Part shown: positions 17,124-25,424 of the stretch, one piece after another
Position numbering within the stretch: the first letter of the stretch is position 1
How the letters are laid out: every line of letters begins with the position of its first letter
NCBI GenBank assembly: GCA_002502785.1
Contig: DAQG01000042.1
Coordinates: forward strand, 1 to 33,589
Reading direction: 5' to 3'
Length of the DNA: 33,589 nucleotides
DNA from: Methanothrix harundinacea
Lineage (GTDB): Archaea; Halobacteriota; Methanosarcinia; Methanotrichales; Methanotrichaceae
The notes under the pieces: generated by a model
Database searches by the model: none
What the model was told of the DNA's origin: nothing
What the model saw: only the letters and a program-made list of their open reading frames with translations
Program-made: the position numbers and the translations under genes

Positions 17124-17558
17124 TCACTCGACGGTTATCGAGTGGGGCTTCACCACGATCAGCTTGGGCAGGTGAACTTCGAGAACCCCGTTCTCGTACC
17201 TGGCCCTCACCTGCTCAGGCTTCACTTCGGCGGAGAGCTTCACCCTGCGGCTCGTCTCCGACTCGGGCCTCTCCTTTAGCAGGTAAGTTCCCAAAGGTCG
17301 TTCAAACCTCGCCTTGACGGTGATGGCATCCTCAGTCACCCCGAGATCGATCAGCTCCTTTTTCGTCCCCGGAAGGTCGACGAATACAACGACCTCCTCG
17401 GGCGAGTCGATCACGTCCACGTCAGGAGCATCCCCAGCTTCGGGCAGGTTCTCGATGACGTCTCCCAGCATCTTCTTGAAGACGTCTCTCGCCTGGACAG
17501 ACCTCTTCATCGACTCCATGACGGCTCTGCCCACCATCCTTTCGGCATCCTCTCTCAT
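17124..17558 (-). CDS. Small heat shock protein Hsp20 family
   Basis: A 144-residue alpha-crystallin/Hsp20 protein. An ATP-independent holdase binds unfolding proteins as a large oligomer in the cytoplasm. The N-terminal region is a charged helix. The alpha-crystallin domain runs from about residue 47 (DVDVIDSPEEVVVFVDLPG) to the signature GVLEVHLPK near the C-terminus. The C-terminal tail ends PHSITVE, carrying an I-x-V-like anchor. ATG 17558 was chosen because GAGGTG (17566-17571) sits 7 bases upstream. The GTG three codons earlier overlaps that site. A TATA-like GTATATTC lies in the 45-base gap from pyrC, so it may have its own promoter besides reading on from pyrC. Confidence 0.9.
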   Translation of the reverse strand: MREDAERMVGRAVMESMKRSVQARDVFKKMLGDVIENLPEAGDAPDVDVIDSPEEVVVFVDLPGTKKELIDLGVTEDAITVKARFERPLGTYLLKERPESETSRRVKLSAEVKPEQVRARYENGVLEVHLPKLIVVKPHSITVE

Positions 17559-17602
17559 ACGAAACACCTCTTAACTTGTTACAGAATATACTCACGTTAC
17601 TT

Positions 17603-18919
17603 TCACTCTTCGAGCGATGTTCTCACCACTCGTTTCAGCCCGGGTCCCGGAATGTTCCTACCGAAGCCGGGCTTTGCGACCCGCTCCCCGTCCGCATAGA
17701 TCACTTCGCCCCGGATCATGGTGATGGCGGGGAATAAGGCGCGCCTACCCTCGTAGGGGGTCCACTCGGCCCCACTGTGGAGCCGGTCGGCCCTGATGTC
17801 GCTGGCCGCCCGAGGATCGAAGATGGCGAGGTCCGCATCCATGCCCACAGCGATCCTGCCCTTGGACGCTAGCCCCAGGATCTTTGCTGGCCTTCGGGAG
17901 AGGGCGTCCACCATCCGATCGAGGGAGAGGAGGTTTGACCTGACGGCCATCAGCATCAGCGGCAGCATAGTCTCGACGCCCGGAACCCCTGGTGGTGCAT
18001 CCCAGATATCGTCCTTCTTCTCCTCGGGGAGGTGGGGGGCGTGGTCCGAGGCAACGACGTCGATATCCCCTTTTCGGAGCCCCTCCCAGAGGGCGTCCTT
18101 GTCCTTAAAGTCCCGGAGGGGCGGGTTCATCTTGAGGAAGGTGCCCTGACGTCGCCAGTCCCTCTTTGTGAAGAGGAGGTGGTGGGGAGCCACCTCGCAG
18201 CTCACTTTTTTGCCTTTCTTCTTCGCGGCCCGGACCAGTTCCAGCCCCTCGGAGGTGCTGAGGTGACAGATGTGGACCCTCTCGGTCATCTCGAGGATAT
18301 TCTCGATCGCCTTCGCCTCTGCACGGTTGGGCCTCGCCATGGAGTAGAGCTCCGGCTCCCGCCGATCTCTCAGGGGCTCGGTGTTCTCCCGGATCACCTC
18401 CAGATCCTCGGCATGGATCGTGGGGAGGAGACCGGACTTCGCCGTCTCATTCAGGATTTTCTGCAGCTCGTCGTCCTCGTGGTCGTAGGTGAATATCTCG
18501 CCGATGGCTGAAGCCCCGAGCGCTGCGAGCTTCTTCACCTGTCCCGGCCCGCCGTTGAGGCAGAAGTCGACTACCGACCTCCTTTCTGCGATCTCCAGCT
18601 TCGTCCTGTAGGATCTCTCGTCCCAGGTGGGGGGGGCGGTGTTCGGCTGGTCGACGACGGTCGTCACGCCCCCGGCGACGGCCGAGGTCGAGCCCGTCTC
18701 CCAGTCCTCTTTGTGGGTGTAGCCAGGATCGCGGAAGTGGACGTGAATGTCGATCGCTCCCGGAAGGACGATCTTGCCCCTGGCGTCGATAGTCTCCTCG
18801 GCGCTGTGGGTCCCCCCAAGGTCGGCGATCTTTCCGTCCATTATCCAGAGGTCGACGTTCTGGAGTCGACCGTCGAAGTAAACCCTGCCGTTTTTGACGA
18901 CCCGATCCATCCGGGTCAT
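17603..18919 (-). CDS. pyrC: Dihydroorotase
   Basis: PyrC closes carbamoyl-aspartate to dihydroorotate, the third step of pyrimidine synthesis, and is an amidohydrolase with a zinc centre. The 438-residue protein has the diagnostic motif DIHVHFRDPGYTHKEDW (metal ligands HxH). Later metal-site motifs are HAED, HICHLSTSEG and DVVASDHAPH (catalytic Asp). The C-terminal amidohydrolase strand set includes GRIAVGMDADLAIFDP. The ATG start overlaps the stop of the upstream adenosine-kinase-family gene (ATGA), so translation is probably coupled. It follows the same pathway as carB in this window but is not in the same operon. The assignment is secure. Confidence 0.95.
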   Translation of the reverse strand: MTRMDRVVKNGRVYFDGRLQNVDLWIMDGKIADLGGTHSAEETIDARGKIVLPGAIDIHVHFRDPGYTHKEDWETGSTSAVAGGVTTVVDQPNTAPPTWDERSYRTKLEIAERRSVVDFCLNGGPGQVKKLAALGASAIGEIFTYDHEDDELQKILNETAKSGLLPTIHAEDLEVIRENTEPLRDRREPELYSMARPNRAEAKAIENILEMTERVHICHLSTSEGLELVRAAKKKGKKVSCEVAPHHLLFTKRDWRRQGTFLKMNPPLRDFKDKDALWEGLRKGDIDVVASDHAPHLPEEKKDDIWDAPPGVPGVETMLPLMLMAVRSNLLSLDRMVDALSRRPAKILGLASKGRIAVGMDADLAIFDPRAASDIRADRLHSGAEWTPYEGRRALFPAITMIRGEVIYADGERVAKPGFGRNIPGPGLKRVVRTSLEE

Positions 18920-19398
18920 AGCTTGTATCCGAACTTTCTCAGCATCCCTCTCCTCTCAGCCACGTCATCCTCCGACTCGATCCCTTTCGGCATAGAGCCG
19001 TCTACGACTCCCATGATACCTCCGCCCTGCCCGGTCCTCGCCACCACCACCTCCACAGGGTTTGCAGTAGCGCAGAAGATGCCGCAGACCTCCTGGACGG
19101 CCTTTACAGCGTTCAGGACGTTTATCGGAAAGGCATCCCGGAGCAGGATGATGAAGGTGTGGCCGCACCCGAGGGCGAGAGAGTTCTCCCTCGCCGCGCT
19201 GATCAGGTCCGGGTCGTTTCCTTCGCACCGGACGAGACAGGGTCCGCTCGCCTCGGAGAAGGCGATCCCGAACTTGGATCCAGGGGCAGTTCCAGCCATC
19301 GCCTCGTATAGGTCTTCCGCCGTCTTGATGAAGTGGCTCTGGCCCAAAATCAGGTTAGAGTTTTCTGGGATGTTCAGCTTAACGATCTCAAACTCCAT
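18916..19398 (-). CDS. Adenosine-specific kinase (DUF355 family)
   Basis: A 160-residue protein of the archaeal/thermophile family PF04008 (formerly DUF355), described as adenosine-specific kinase. It begins MEFEIVKLNIPENSNLILGQ and has the family segments SHFIKTAEDLYEAM, PGSKFGIAFSEASGPCLVR and GTGQGGGIMGVVDGS-like (here ARTGQGGGIMGVVDGS). ATG 19398 was chosen over an upstream ATG at 19419 because AGGAGG (19408-19413) lies 9 bases before it and because homologs start at this point. The gene overlaps pyrC by four bases (ATGA). The pair suggests a nucleoside/nucleotide theme, although the physiological role of this family is poorly settled. Confidence 0.9.
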   Translation of the reverse strand: MEFEIVKLNIPENSNLILGQSHFIKTAEDLYEAMAGTAPGSKFGIAFSEASGPCLVRCEGNDPDLISAARENSLALGCGHTFIILLRDAFPINVLNAVKAVQEVCGIFCATANPVEVVVARTGQGGGIMGVVDGSMPKGIESEDDVAERRGMLRKFGYKL

Positions 19399-19607
19399 CT
19401 TCGCAATCCTCCTGGCCAAAAATAAGGAGGCGAAAGAACTTATATTTATGGCTCATATGTCGACTTTTCGCAAAGCAAATCTATGGCTGGGATGGTTACG
19501 TTTTATCAGATGACGGGTTATGCCACCACGTTGGGCGGTAGGCGGGGTCGAAGGGGAACGACACTTTTATTTAATAACTAATGGAAAGAGAACAAATGGA
19601 GAGCGGC

Positions 19608-20792
19608 ATGAGAAAGATCGAATACTGCCCCATAAGCATGAAGAAGCTGCTGGTAGAGATGAAAGACACCAGCGAGCTGATGGTTGATCTGGGATATTCT
19701 GCGGTCCTCTACGATGACGACGACCTGGCGATGGAGGTGATAAGGCTAGAGGAGAAGATGGACGTCTACGACTACCACGTCCAGATATCTGCCATGCTTG
19801 CCGCAAGAACCGTCGAGGATGCCGAGGCCCTCTCCGGCATCCTCCAGATCGCCTCGGCGGCGGAAATAATCTCCAACGCTGCGGGGGACATCGCCAGCAT
19901 CGTCCACCTCAAGATGGGGATACCCCACGAGCTCAAAAAAGACCTCCGACAGGCCGAGGAGACGGTAGCTCGGGCGGTGGTGGGGGCAAATTCGAAGGTT
20001 GCTGGCCGAAACCTCGATGACATATCTTTCGAGACGGAAGGCGGCATGAGCGTCATCGCCATAAGGCGCGGTGAGAGCTGGATCTACGATCCAGAGCCGA
20101 AGACCGAGATCATGACCGGCGACATCCTCTTCGCGAGAGGTCACGACGAGGGCGTCCCCCTCTTTCTCGAGATGACCACAGGCGAGCCCCAGGTCCCGAA
20201 GGTCTACCAGGAGAGCGGGATCGGCCAGCTCGACCGGGCTGTGGACATCATCGTCGAGATGAAGAACAGGTCTGAGTTGGCGGTGGGCCTCGCATACACC
20301 GCCGTCCTCTTCGACAGCGATGAGGTGGCGATCGAGGTCGAGGTGATCGAGCAGGAGATGGACGAGATGAAGTACGACCTCCAGCGCTGGGTCCTCCAGG
20401 CCGCAAAGCACGTCGACGACATCGAGAACCTCCGGGGCCTTCTCCACCTCGCCGTCTCGGCGGAGATCATCAGCGATGCCGCCCTCAAGATAGCGAACGT
20501 CGTCCTGCACGACATAGAGCCCCACCCGATCCTTGCGATGGCCATGAGGGAGTCGGACGAGGTGATAACCAGAGTCGAGATCGCTCCTGGGGCCGAGATG
20601 GACGGAAAGACCCTGGGCGACCTGGACCTGGAGACCGAGACCGGGATGTACGTCCTCGCCGTAAAGCGGGGTGGGAGATGGACCTACAACCCCAAATCCA
20701 AGGTGACCCTTGGCGCAGGAGACCTGATCTTCGCCAGGGGCAGCAAGAGCGGCGAGGAACTCCTCTTGAAGATGAGCGGCGCTAAGTCTTGA
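19608..20792 (+). CDS. Duplicated PhoU/TrkA-C regulatory protein
   Basis: A 394-residue soluble protein made of two tandem copies of a unit of about 190 residues. Each unit has a PhoU-like helical part (DTSELMVDLGYSAVLYDDDD in copy 1, NRSELAVGLAYTAVLFDSDE in copy 2). A TrkA C-terminal (RCK-C) domain then ends in GDILFARG or GDLIFARG. RCK-C domains bind ions or nucleotides and gate potassium transporters. PhoU-type helices bind transporter partners. Archaeal homologs often accompany potassium channels or transporters, yet none is adjacent here. The start ATG 19608 is preceded by GGAG at 6 bases. A TATA-like TTTTATTTAA (about 19565-19574) would place transcription start downstream of the earlier ATG at 19581. 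Role: probably a regulator of ion transport (inferred). Confidence 0.8.
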   Translation: MRKIEYCPISMKKLLVEMKDTSELMVDLGYSAVLYDDDDLAMEVIRLEEKMDVYDYHVQISAMLAARTVEDAEALSGILQIASAAEIISNAAGDIASIVHLKMGIPHELKKDLRQAEETVARAVVGANSKVAGRNLDDISFETEGGMSVIAIRRGESWIYDPEPKTEIMTGDILFARGHDEGVPLFLEMTTGEPQVPKVYQESGIGQLDRAVDIIVEMKNRSELAVGLAYTAVLFDSDEVAIEVEVIEQEMDEMKYDLQRWVLQAAKHVDDIENLRGLLHLAVSAEIISDAALKIANVVLHDIEPHPILAMAMRESDEVITRVEIAPGAEMDGKTLGDLDLETETGMYVLAVKRGGRWTYNPKSKVTLGAGDLIFARGSKSGEELLLKMSGAKS

Positions 20793-20839
20793 TCAACTCG
20801 CAGCAGGTCCGACGAAGGCTGCGTCTCGGCCAATCACGA

Positions 20840-21049
20840 CTACTTTCTTCTCTGTACCTTTTTGCGCAGAACGATCGTTGAGGTCGCAAAATAGCTGGTG
20901 GCGAAAATAGCCGCTGCAAAGACCGATTCACCGAGACTCGGGCTTCCGATATAGTCGAGGTAGAGGTTGTAGACCAAAAAGAAGATCAGGCCCGCTACCA
21001 GGGTCTGATAAGCTACGCTTCTCCTTTTGAAGTTCGCTAACATGCTCAT
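20840..21049 (-). CDS. Small two-helix membrane protein
   Basis: A 69-residue protein with two predicted membrane helices (about 15-33 and 41-60) and basic ends (NFKRRS near the start, RKKVQRRK at the end), so both termini are probably cytoplasmic. It lies 16 bases after the stop of the larger membrane protein gene on the same strand and is probably co-transcribed. I do not recognise the family. The ATG at 21049 has no strong ribosome binding site, and the second ATG two codons later is also possible. Codon use is like its neighbours and the hydrophobic pattern is clean, so it is likely a real gene. Confidence 0.6.
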   Translation of the reverse strand: MSMLANFKRRSVAYQTLVAGLIFFLVYNLYLDYIGSPSLGESVFAAAIFATSYFATSTIVLRKKVQRRK

Positions 21050-21065
21050 GCCGAGGACTGAGTCC

Positions 21066-21962
21066 TTACAGGTACTTCACCTCTTCGTCTTGCACAGCTG
21101 CGACCTCTGAGATCTTCCCCGCCCTCGTCATGTAGAGCCTCGTCCACCAGACCGTGGTGAGGGGCGATATCACCAAGACGCTCACGACCCCACCCAACAT
21201 CGAGAAGATGGCAGTTGCGGTCTCCGATCCGGAAAATGGTACGCTCACGAACTGGATCGCCATCGAGACTGCCAGGACCACCAGCCATATCAGAAAGACG
21301 TCCATTTTGTTCGACCTAAAGAACCCGATTCCCGCTTTTATCGCGCTGATCGGCCCGAGGCCCTCGACCACCAGGGCGTAAGGAACCATCGCTAAGGCGA
21401 TGGATATCAGAAGGCTGTAGGCTACGAACAGTATTATCCAGAGGACCAGCGGTCCGAATTTTGGATCGCCACTCTCGACTCCGGCCGCAAGATCCGCGAC
21501 GAAGGGTAAGGAGAGGACGACGAGTCCAGCGATGACGACGATCATGATCAGTACTTCAGCCAGAAATAGGTTCAGGTAATGCCGCCTTCCCGAAGCCCAC
21601 ATATCCTTCAGAGTGGTTCTCCCAGTCGCGGTCGCCTCTTTTGCCATCCCGATAGCCCCGGCGGTGAAAAAGGAAGTCGTAAGGGACATTATCAGGATGC
21701 CAAGAAGAACGACCACCACCAGAAGTCCTACGTTCGTTACGCTCGAGAGCAGCTCCATGAGCTGTTGTGGGTCTTCGACGTCGCCTGCGGTGGATAGGAC
21801 GTCGGGCGATGCGGTGATCAGGGGATAAAACGCCAGAAGCACGATGACTACGGCCAAGAGCATGATCGCCACGATCATGAGGACGAAGGGCACGGCCAGG
21901 TTCAGGTTGCGCTTCCAGGTCCCAAAACCCCTCCCTATCAGGGTCCCTATATCTTCGTACAT
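21066..21962 (-). CDS. Multi-pass membrane protein, paralog A
   Basis: A 298-residue integral membrane protein with about six helices. It opens YEDIGTLIGRGFGTWKRNLN, has a cytoplasmic loop GMAKEATATGRTTLKDMWASGRRHY, and ends with a helix and the segment WWTRLYMTRAGKISE. The next gene upstream (21987-22850) has the same plan with matching motifs (EDLGDVIHNGFDTYRHNL, GMARETTLEKRTSLRTMW, LWTRLYMGRTGK), so the two arose by tandem duplication. The family resembles archaeal membrane proteins of unknown function (related to GlpF/YciC-like 'glycerophosphoryl diester phosphodiesterase membrane domain' proteins by layout only). ATG 21962 matches the paralog's start. ATG 21971 and TTG 21974 are alternatives. 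Function unknown. Confidence 0.7.
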   Translation of the reverse strand: MYEDIGTLIGRGFGTWKRNLNLAVPFVLMIVAIMLLAVVIVLLAFYPLITASPDVLSTAGDVEDPQQLMELLSSVTNVGLLVVVVLLGILIMSLTTSFFTAGAIGMAKEATATGRTTLKDMWASGRRHYLNLFLAEVLIMIVVIAGLVVLSLPFVADLAAGVESGDPKFGPLVLWIILFVAYSLLISIALAMVPYALVVEGLGPISAIKAGIGFFRSNKMDVFLIWLVVLAVSMAIQFVSVPFSGSETATAIFSMLGGVVSVLVISPLTTVWWTRLYMTRAGKISEVAAVQDEEVKYL

Positions 21963-21986
21963 ATAATTCATCAACTCCCGGTGAGG

Positions 21987-22850
21987 TTAAGTCTCTTTCT
22001 GATCTGTTGGGGTGTCAGGGGGTGGCATCTCGATCCCCATATCGCCGAGTTTTCCGGTCCGGCCCATGTAAAGCCTCGTCCACAAAACGATGAATAGCGG
22101 ATATAAAACCACCAGCTCGATGAAGTTTGCGGGTAACGAGAGGAGGTCGGAATACTCCTCCGATTCTGAAAAGATCACGTCTTCAAACCCGAAGATCGCC
22201 GATGCCACAAAGATGATGATTACGACCGCCAGTTCGATGGCTATTGACGCCCCTAGATATAGCAGGGAGATCAATAACACATCTCGCTTATTGGATCTGA
22301 TAAAACCAAATCCTCTCTCGATTCCCTCAATAGCTCCTAGGTTTTCGACGACGATAGAGATGGGAACTATATACCCCAGCGCCATGGCAAAGAGGAGAAA
22401 GATGAGCATCACTGGGATAAAAACGAGGAAAATGATGACAGATCCTGTGGCATCTCCAATAATGAATAGAGGAATTAAAAGGGCGAACATGCCTATCGTC
22501 AAAATTACAAAAAAGCCGACAGCGGCGAAGAGAACCTGTAGCCAATGTGCTTTCCCCTCAATCCACATCGTCCTGAGGGAGGTCCTTTTTTCGAGGGTTG
22601 TCTCCCTTGCCATTCCCGCCGCCCCTGCCAAAAATATAAATCCCAACGACAACACCAACAATAAAATCAAAATCCAAAGAGGCATAATGGTTTCCTTGTA
22701 TTCGAATTCTCCAGTGAACAAGAGGATCGCCGTTGGGATGATAATCACCGGAATGAGGAGGAGGTACAGCAGGAAAGGGATGCTTATCTTCAGGTTATGC
22801 CTATAGGTATCGAATCCGTTGTGGATCACATCGCCAAGATCTTCGCACAA
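21987..22850 (-). CDS. Multi-pass membrane protein, paralog B
   Basis: A 287-residue membrane protein, the tandem paralog of the gene that follows it on the minus strand. It has about six hydrophobic helices and a shared loop motif GMARETTLEKRTSLRTMW after the second helix. SIVVENLGAIEGIERGFGFIRSNKRDVLL corresponds to the paralog's VVEGLGPISAIKAGIGFFRSNKMDVFL. The C-terminus is a Pro-rich acidic tail (MPPPDTPTDQKET). The start is TTG 22850 with GGAG (CTCC at 22855-22858) close upstream. The AT-rich stretch before it (22880-22920) is a plausible promoter. With paralog A and the 69-residue protein it forms a three-gene membrane cluster. Function unknown. Confidence 0.7.
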   Translation of the reverse strand: MCEDLGDVIHNGFDTYRHNLKISIPFLLYLLLIPVIIIPTAILLFTGEFEYKETIMPLWILILLLVLSLGFIFLAGAAGMARETTLEKRTSLRTMWIEGKAHWLQVLFAAVGFFVILTIGMFALLIPLFIIGDATGSVIIFLVFIPVMLIFLLFAMALGYIVPISIVVENLGAIEGIERGFGFIRSNKRDVLLISLLYLGASIAIELAVVIIIFVASAIFGFEDVIFSESEEYSDLLSLPANFIELVVLYPLFIVLWTRLYMGRTGKLGDMGIEMPPPDTPTDQKET

Positions 22851-22944
22851 ACTTCTCCACCACGCCTCAGATCAAATTTTCAATATATGTATGTGAAACT
22901 ACTGATATAAAATATTATGGTGATGGTGGTGGGGGCGGAGGGGG

Positions 22945-23424
22945 TCATCCGCTCATATCCCACAGGGTGTCGCCGACATGATGGACCGATTTGATCGCTT
23001 TCCCCGACCCCCGCATCTCGGTGCCGGAAAGGAGGGCAAGTCCGATGGCGAGAGGCTTATGGTGCCTCTCCTCGACTATCACCACGGGATCTCCGGGGAC
23101 GATCTCAGGGTCGGCCTCTACGATCCCGGGAGCCATCACGTCCGCACCGTTGACTATGTAGCTGACGGCGCCAGCGTCCACGATCACCATGTTCTTCTTT
23201 GGCGCGAACTCGAGCGCGCCACGAACCGTGAAGAAAGGTCTGCCTTCCAGCATCATGAAGACGGGCCTTCCCTTAAGAAGAACGAGGTTGAAGTCGTGAT
23301 CGGTCTCGGCGACCTCCAGAGACAGTCCTCGCAGGGCTTGAGGATCTTCCAGGAACGGCTCAATCATCTTGAGGATCTTCTTCGACTCGCTCCCCTTGAG
23401 ATGGTGCCTGGATTTGATTTTCAT
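22945..23424 (-). CDS. Archaeal PUA-domain RNA-binding protein
   Basis: A 159-residue protein of the archaeal MCT-1/PUA type (DUF1947 plus PUA). It begins MKIKSRHHLKGSESKKILK, has an N-terminal alpha/beta domain, and from about residue 75 a PUA domain: MVIVDAGAVSYIVNGADVMA, PGIVEADPEIVPGDPVVI and the late strand PLAIGLALLSG. PUA domains bind structured RNA, and MCT-1-like proteins act with the ribosome in translation initiation or recycling (family knowledge). The start was set at ATG 23424 rather than an upstream GTG/ATG at 23475 because homologs start here. A TATA-like GTATTTAAAC (23445-23454) is about 25 bases upstream, giving a very short leader. It is divergent from the LSm-L37e-purF operon. 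Confidence 0.88.
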   Translation of the reverse strand: MKIKSRHHLKGSESKKILKMIEPFLEDPQALRGLSLEVAETDHDFNLVLLKGRPVFMMLEGRPFFTVRGALEFAPKKNMVIVDAGAVSYIVNGADVMAPGIVEADPEIVPGDPVVIVEERHHKPLAIGLALLSGTEMRGSGKAIKSVHHVGDTLWDMSG

Positions 23425-23507
23425 AACACCTATATTCCCCGACAAGTTTAAATACGCAACGTGCAAGTCTCGCAATAGCTTTTGTCTTTACGACTGGAGA
23501 GAGGCCG

Positions 23508-23726
23508 ATGGCGCAGAGACCACTTGATATTTTAAATGAATCGCTGAACGGGCCCGTAATAGTCAAGCTCAAGGATGGAAGGGCGTTTCGAGGAGAGCTT
23601 CAGGGTTACGACATCCACATGAACCTGGTGCTCGACAACACCGAAGAGATCAAAGAGGGAGAAGATTCGCAGAAGCTCGGAACGGTCGTCGTCCGAGGAG
23701 ATAACGTAGTTTACATTTCACCGTGA
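23508..23726 (+). CDS. LSm (Sm-like) RNA-binding protein
   Basis: A 72-residue Sm-like archaeal protein. It forms heptameric rings that bind U-rich RNA. It shows Sm motif 1 (VIVKLKDGRAFRGELQGYDIHMNLVLDN) and Sm motif 2 (VVVRGDNVVYISP), complete and of normal length. GAGAGG lies six or seven bases before the ATG. It is 10 bases upstream of the L37e gene, and this LSm-L37e order is widely conserved in Euryarchaeota (known from genome comparisons). It probably heads an operon with L37e and purF. Confidence 0.95.
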   Translation: MAQRPLDILNESLNGPVIVKLKDGRAFRGELQGYDIHMNLVLDNTEEIKEGEDSQKLGTVVVRGDNVVYISP

Positions 23727-23736
23727 GGTTTTATAA

Positions 23737-23919
23737 ATGACAAAAGGCACCCCATCGATGGGAAGACGCCAGAAGAAGACGCACGTCAAGTGTCGTCGCT
23801 GTGGCAAGGTATCCTTCAACTTCCATAACAAGACCTGCGCATCCTGCGGCTTCGGCAAGTCCAAGAGGCTCCGGGGCTACGGCTGGCAGAAATACAGCAG
23901 CAACTACGGCAGCAACTGA
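23737..23919 (+). CDS. rpl37e: Large ribosomal subunit protein eL37
   Basis: A 60-residue archaeal L37e (eL37) protein of the 50S subunit. Four cysteines, C19-x2-C22 and C34-x2-C37 (CRRCG and CASCG), form its zinc finger. The rest is basic with GYGWQKYSSNYGS at the C-terminus, as in homologs. It follows LSm by 10 bases and precedes purF by 13, typical of a single transcript. The call rests on the whole sequence, not just the zinc motif. Confidence 0.95.
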   Translation: MTKGTPSMGRRQKKTHVKCRRCGKVSFNFHNKTCASCGFGKSKRLRGYGWQKYSSNYGSN

Positions 23920-23932
23920 GCGGAGGTCCGGG

Positions 23933-25348
23933 TTGCAGGACAAGTGCGGCGTGGTAGGGATCTCCTCAGAAGATCCGTGTCGCAACGTGGCCAAGTCGAT
24001 CTACTATGCCCTCTACGCGCTGCAACATCGGGGCCAGGAGTCGGCCGGCATCTCCGTCTACGACGGTAAGGTCGTCCGAACTCACAAGGCCATGGGACTC
24101 GTCGCCGAGGTTTTCAACAACGCCCGGATAGACGCCCTGGAAGGGCCCACGGGCATAGGTCACGTGCGATATTCCACTACGGGCGAATCGGCCCTCAAGA
24201 ACAGCCAGCCTATTTTGGTGAAGTACAAAGACAGCTCGGTGACCATCGCCCACAACGGCGACCTCGTTAACGCCGGAAAGCTCAAGGAGGAGCTGGAGGC
24301 CGAAGGAGAGGTATTTCACTCCACCTCCGACACGGAGGTGATGGCCCGTCTTTTTGTCAAAGCGATGCTGGAACGGGAAGATCTGGCAGAGGCAGTCAGG
24401 GCCATTATGCGAAAGGCCGTCGGGTCCTACTCCATCGTTATTCTTTTGGGAAACACCGTCATAGCGGTCAGAGACCCTCTGGGGATAAAGCCGCTATGTG
24501 TTGGGAAGACAGATACCGATGTGATCATAACCTCCGAGAGCGCCGCCATTGACACCCTGAACGGAAAGCTTATAAGAGACGTTAGGCCCGGCGAGATGGT
24601 GATCGCAAGGGACGGAGACGTCCGGTTTTATCAGTTATCTCACAACCAGTGTCCGGCCCACTGCGTCTTTGAGTACATATACTTCGCGCGGCCTGACAGC
24701 ATCATGGATGGAAGGCTCGTCTACGACGTCCGGGTCAAGATCGGAGCCACTCTGGCCGAAGAGCATCCGTCGGACGCGGATACGGTAACGCCGATACCTG
24801 ATTCAGGAATTACCTTTGCCATCGGGTACCACCAGCGATCCAATATCAAGTACCGGGAGTGTCTGATGAAGAACCGGTACATCGGCAGGACCTTCATCAT
24901 GCCTGGGCAGGAGCTTAGAGAGATCGCGGTCAGGCTGAAGATGAACACCATCCGCCCCAACATCGAGGGGAACCGGGTCATCATGGTCGACGACAGCATC
25001 GTCCGGGGGACGACCAGCAGGCGGATAGTGGACATGGTGAGGAGCACCGGTGCCAAAGAGGTTCACGTGAGGATCGGAAGCCCTCCCATATTGGCGCCCT
25101 GCTACATGGGGATAGATATGGCCACAAGAGAGGAGCTTATTGCGGCCCACAAGACCGTAGCCGGTGTCGAGGCGGTGATTAACGCCGACTCCCTCGGCTA
25201 TATAAGCCATGAGGGCCTAGTGAATGCGATAGGAATCCCCAAGGAAAACCTCTGCATGGGATGTCTCACGGGGGTCTACCCCATCGAGATACCCGGCGAG
25301 GTCTGCCGCCTCGCCCAGACGAAGATCACAGAGTACATATCTGAATGA
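23933..25348 (+). CDS. purF: Amidophosphoribosyltransferase
   Basis: PurF makes phosphoribosylamine from PRPP and glutamine, the first committed step of purine synthesis. The 471-residue protein starts MQDKCGVVG. Removal of a four-residue propeptide would expose Cys5, the catalytic nucleophile of the Ntn glutaminase domain. Glutaminase motifs GIGHVRYSTTGES and AHNGDL are present. The phosphoribosyltransferase domain has the PRPP-binding signature VIMVDDSIVRGTT near residue 350. The TTG start 23933 has GGAGGT five bases upstream. An open frame extending to 23801 is just the L37e gene in another frame. Late Cys residues (NLCMGCLTGVYP) match those of Fe-S-containing PurF proteins, so a cluster is possible. 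The assignment is secure. Confidence 0.96.
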   Translation: MQDKCGVVGISSEDPCRNVAKSIYYALYALQHRGQESAGISVYDGKVVRTHKAMGLVAEVFNNARIDALEGPTGIGHVRYSTTGESALKNSQPILVKYKDSSVTIAHNGDLVNAGKLKEELEAEGEVFHSTSDTEVMARLFVKAMLEREDLAEAVRAIMRKAVGSYSIVILLGNTVIAVRDPLGIKPLCVGKTDTDVIITSESAAIDTLNGKLIRDVRPGEMVIARDGDVRFYQLSHNQCPAHCVFEYIYFARPDSIMDGRLVYDVRVKIGATLAEEHPSDADTVTPIPDSGITFAIGYHQRSNIKYRECLMKNRYIGRTFIMPGQELREIAVRLKMNTIRPNIEGNRVIMVDDSIVRGTTSRRIVDMVRSTGAKEVHVRIGSPPILAPCYMGIDMATREELIAAHKTVAGVEAVINADSLGYISHEGLVNAIGIPKENLCMGCLTGVYPIEIPGEVCRLAQTKITEYISE

Positions 25349-25424
25349 GCATATCGGCTCTGACTTCGGCCCTTACCAAACATTTTGGATGGCTGAGCTT
25401 CACTTTCGCATCTTTGCATTCAGC

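Noticed and set aside
23801..23932. Upstream extension of the purF frame
   Set aside because: It lies inside the L37e gene. PurF must start just before its catalytic Cys, and TTG 23933 has a good RBS.
12083..25377. 16-base exact repeat GACTTCGGCCCTTACC at 12083-12098 and 25362-25377
   Set aside because: A single 16-base match is not far from chance in a window of this size, and the flanks do not match.
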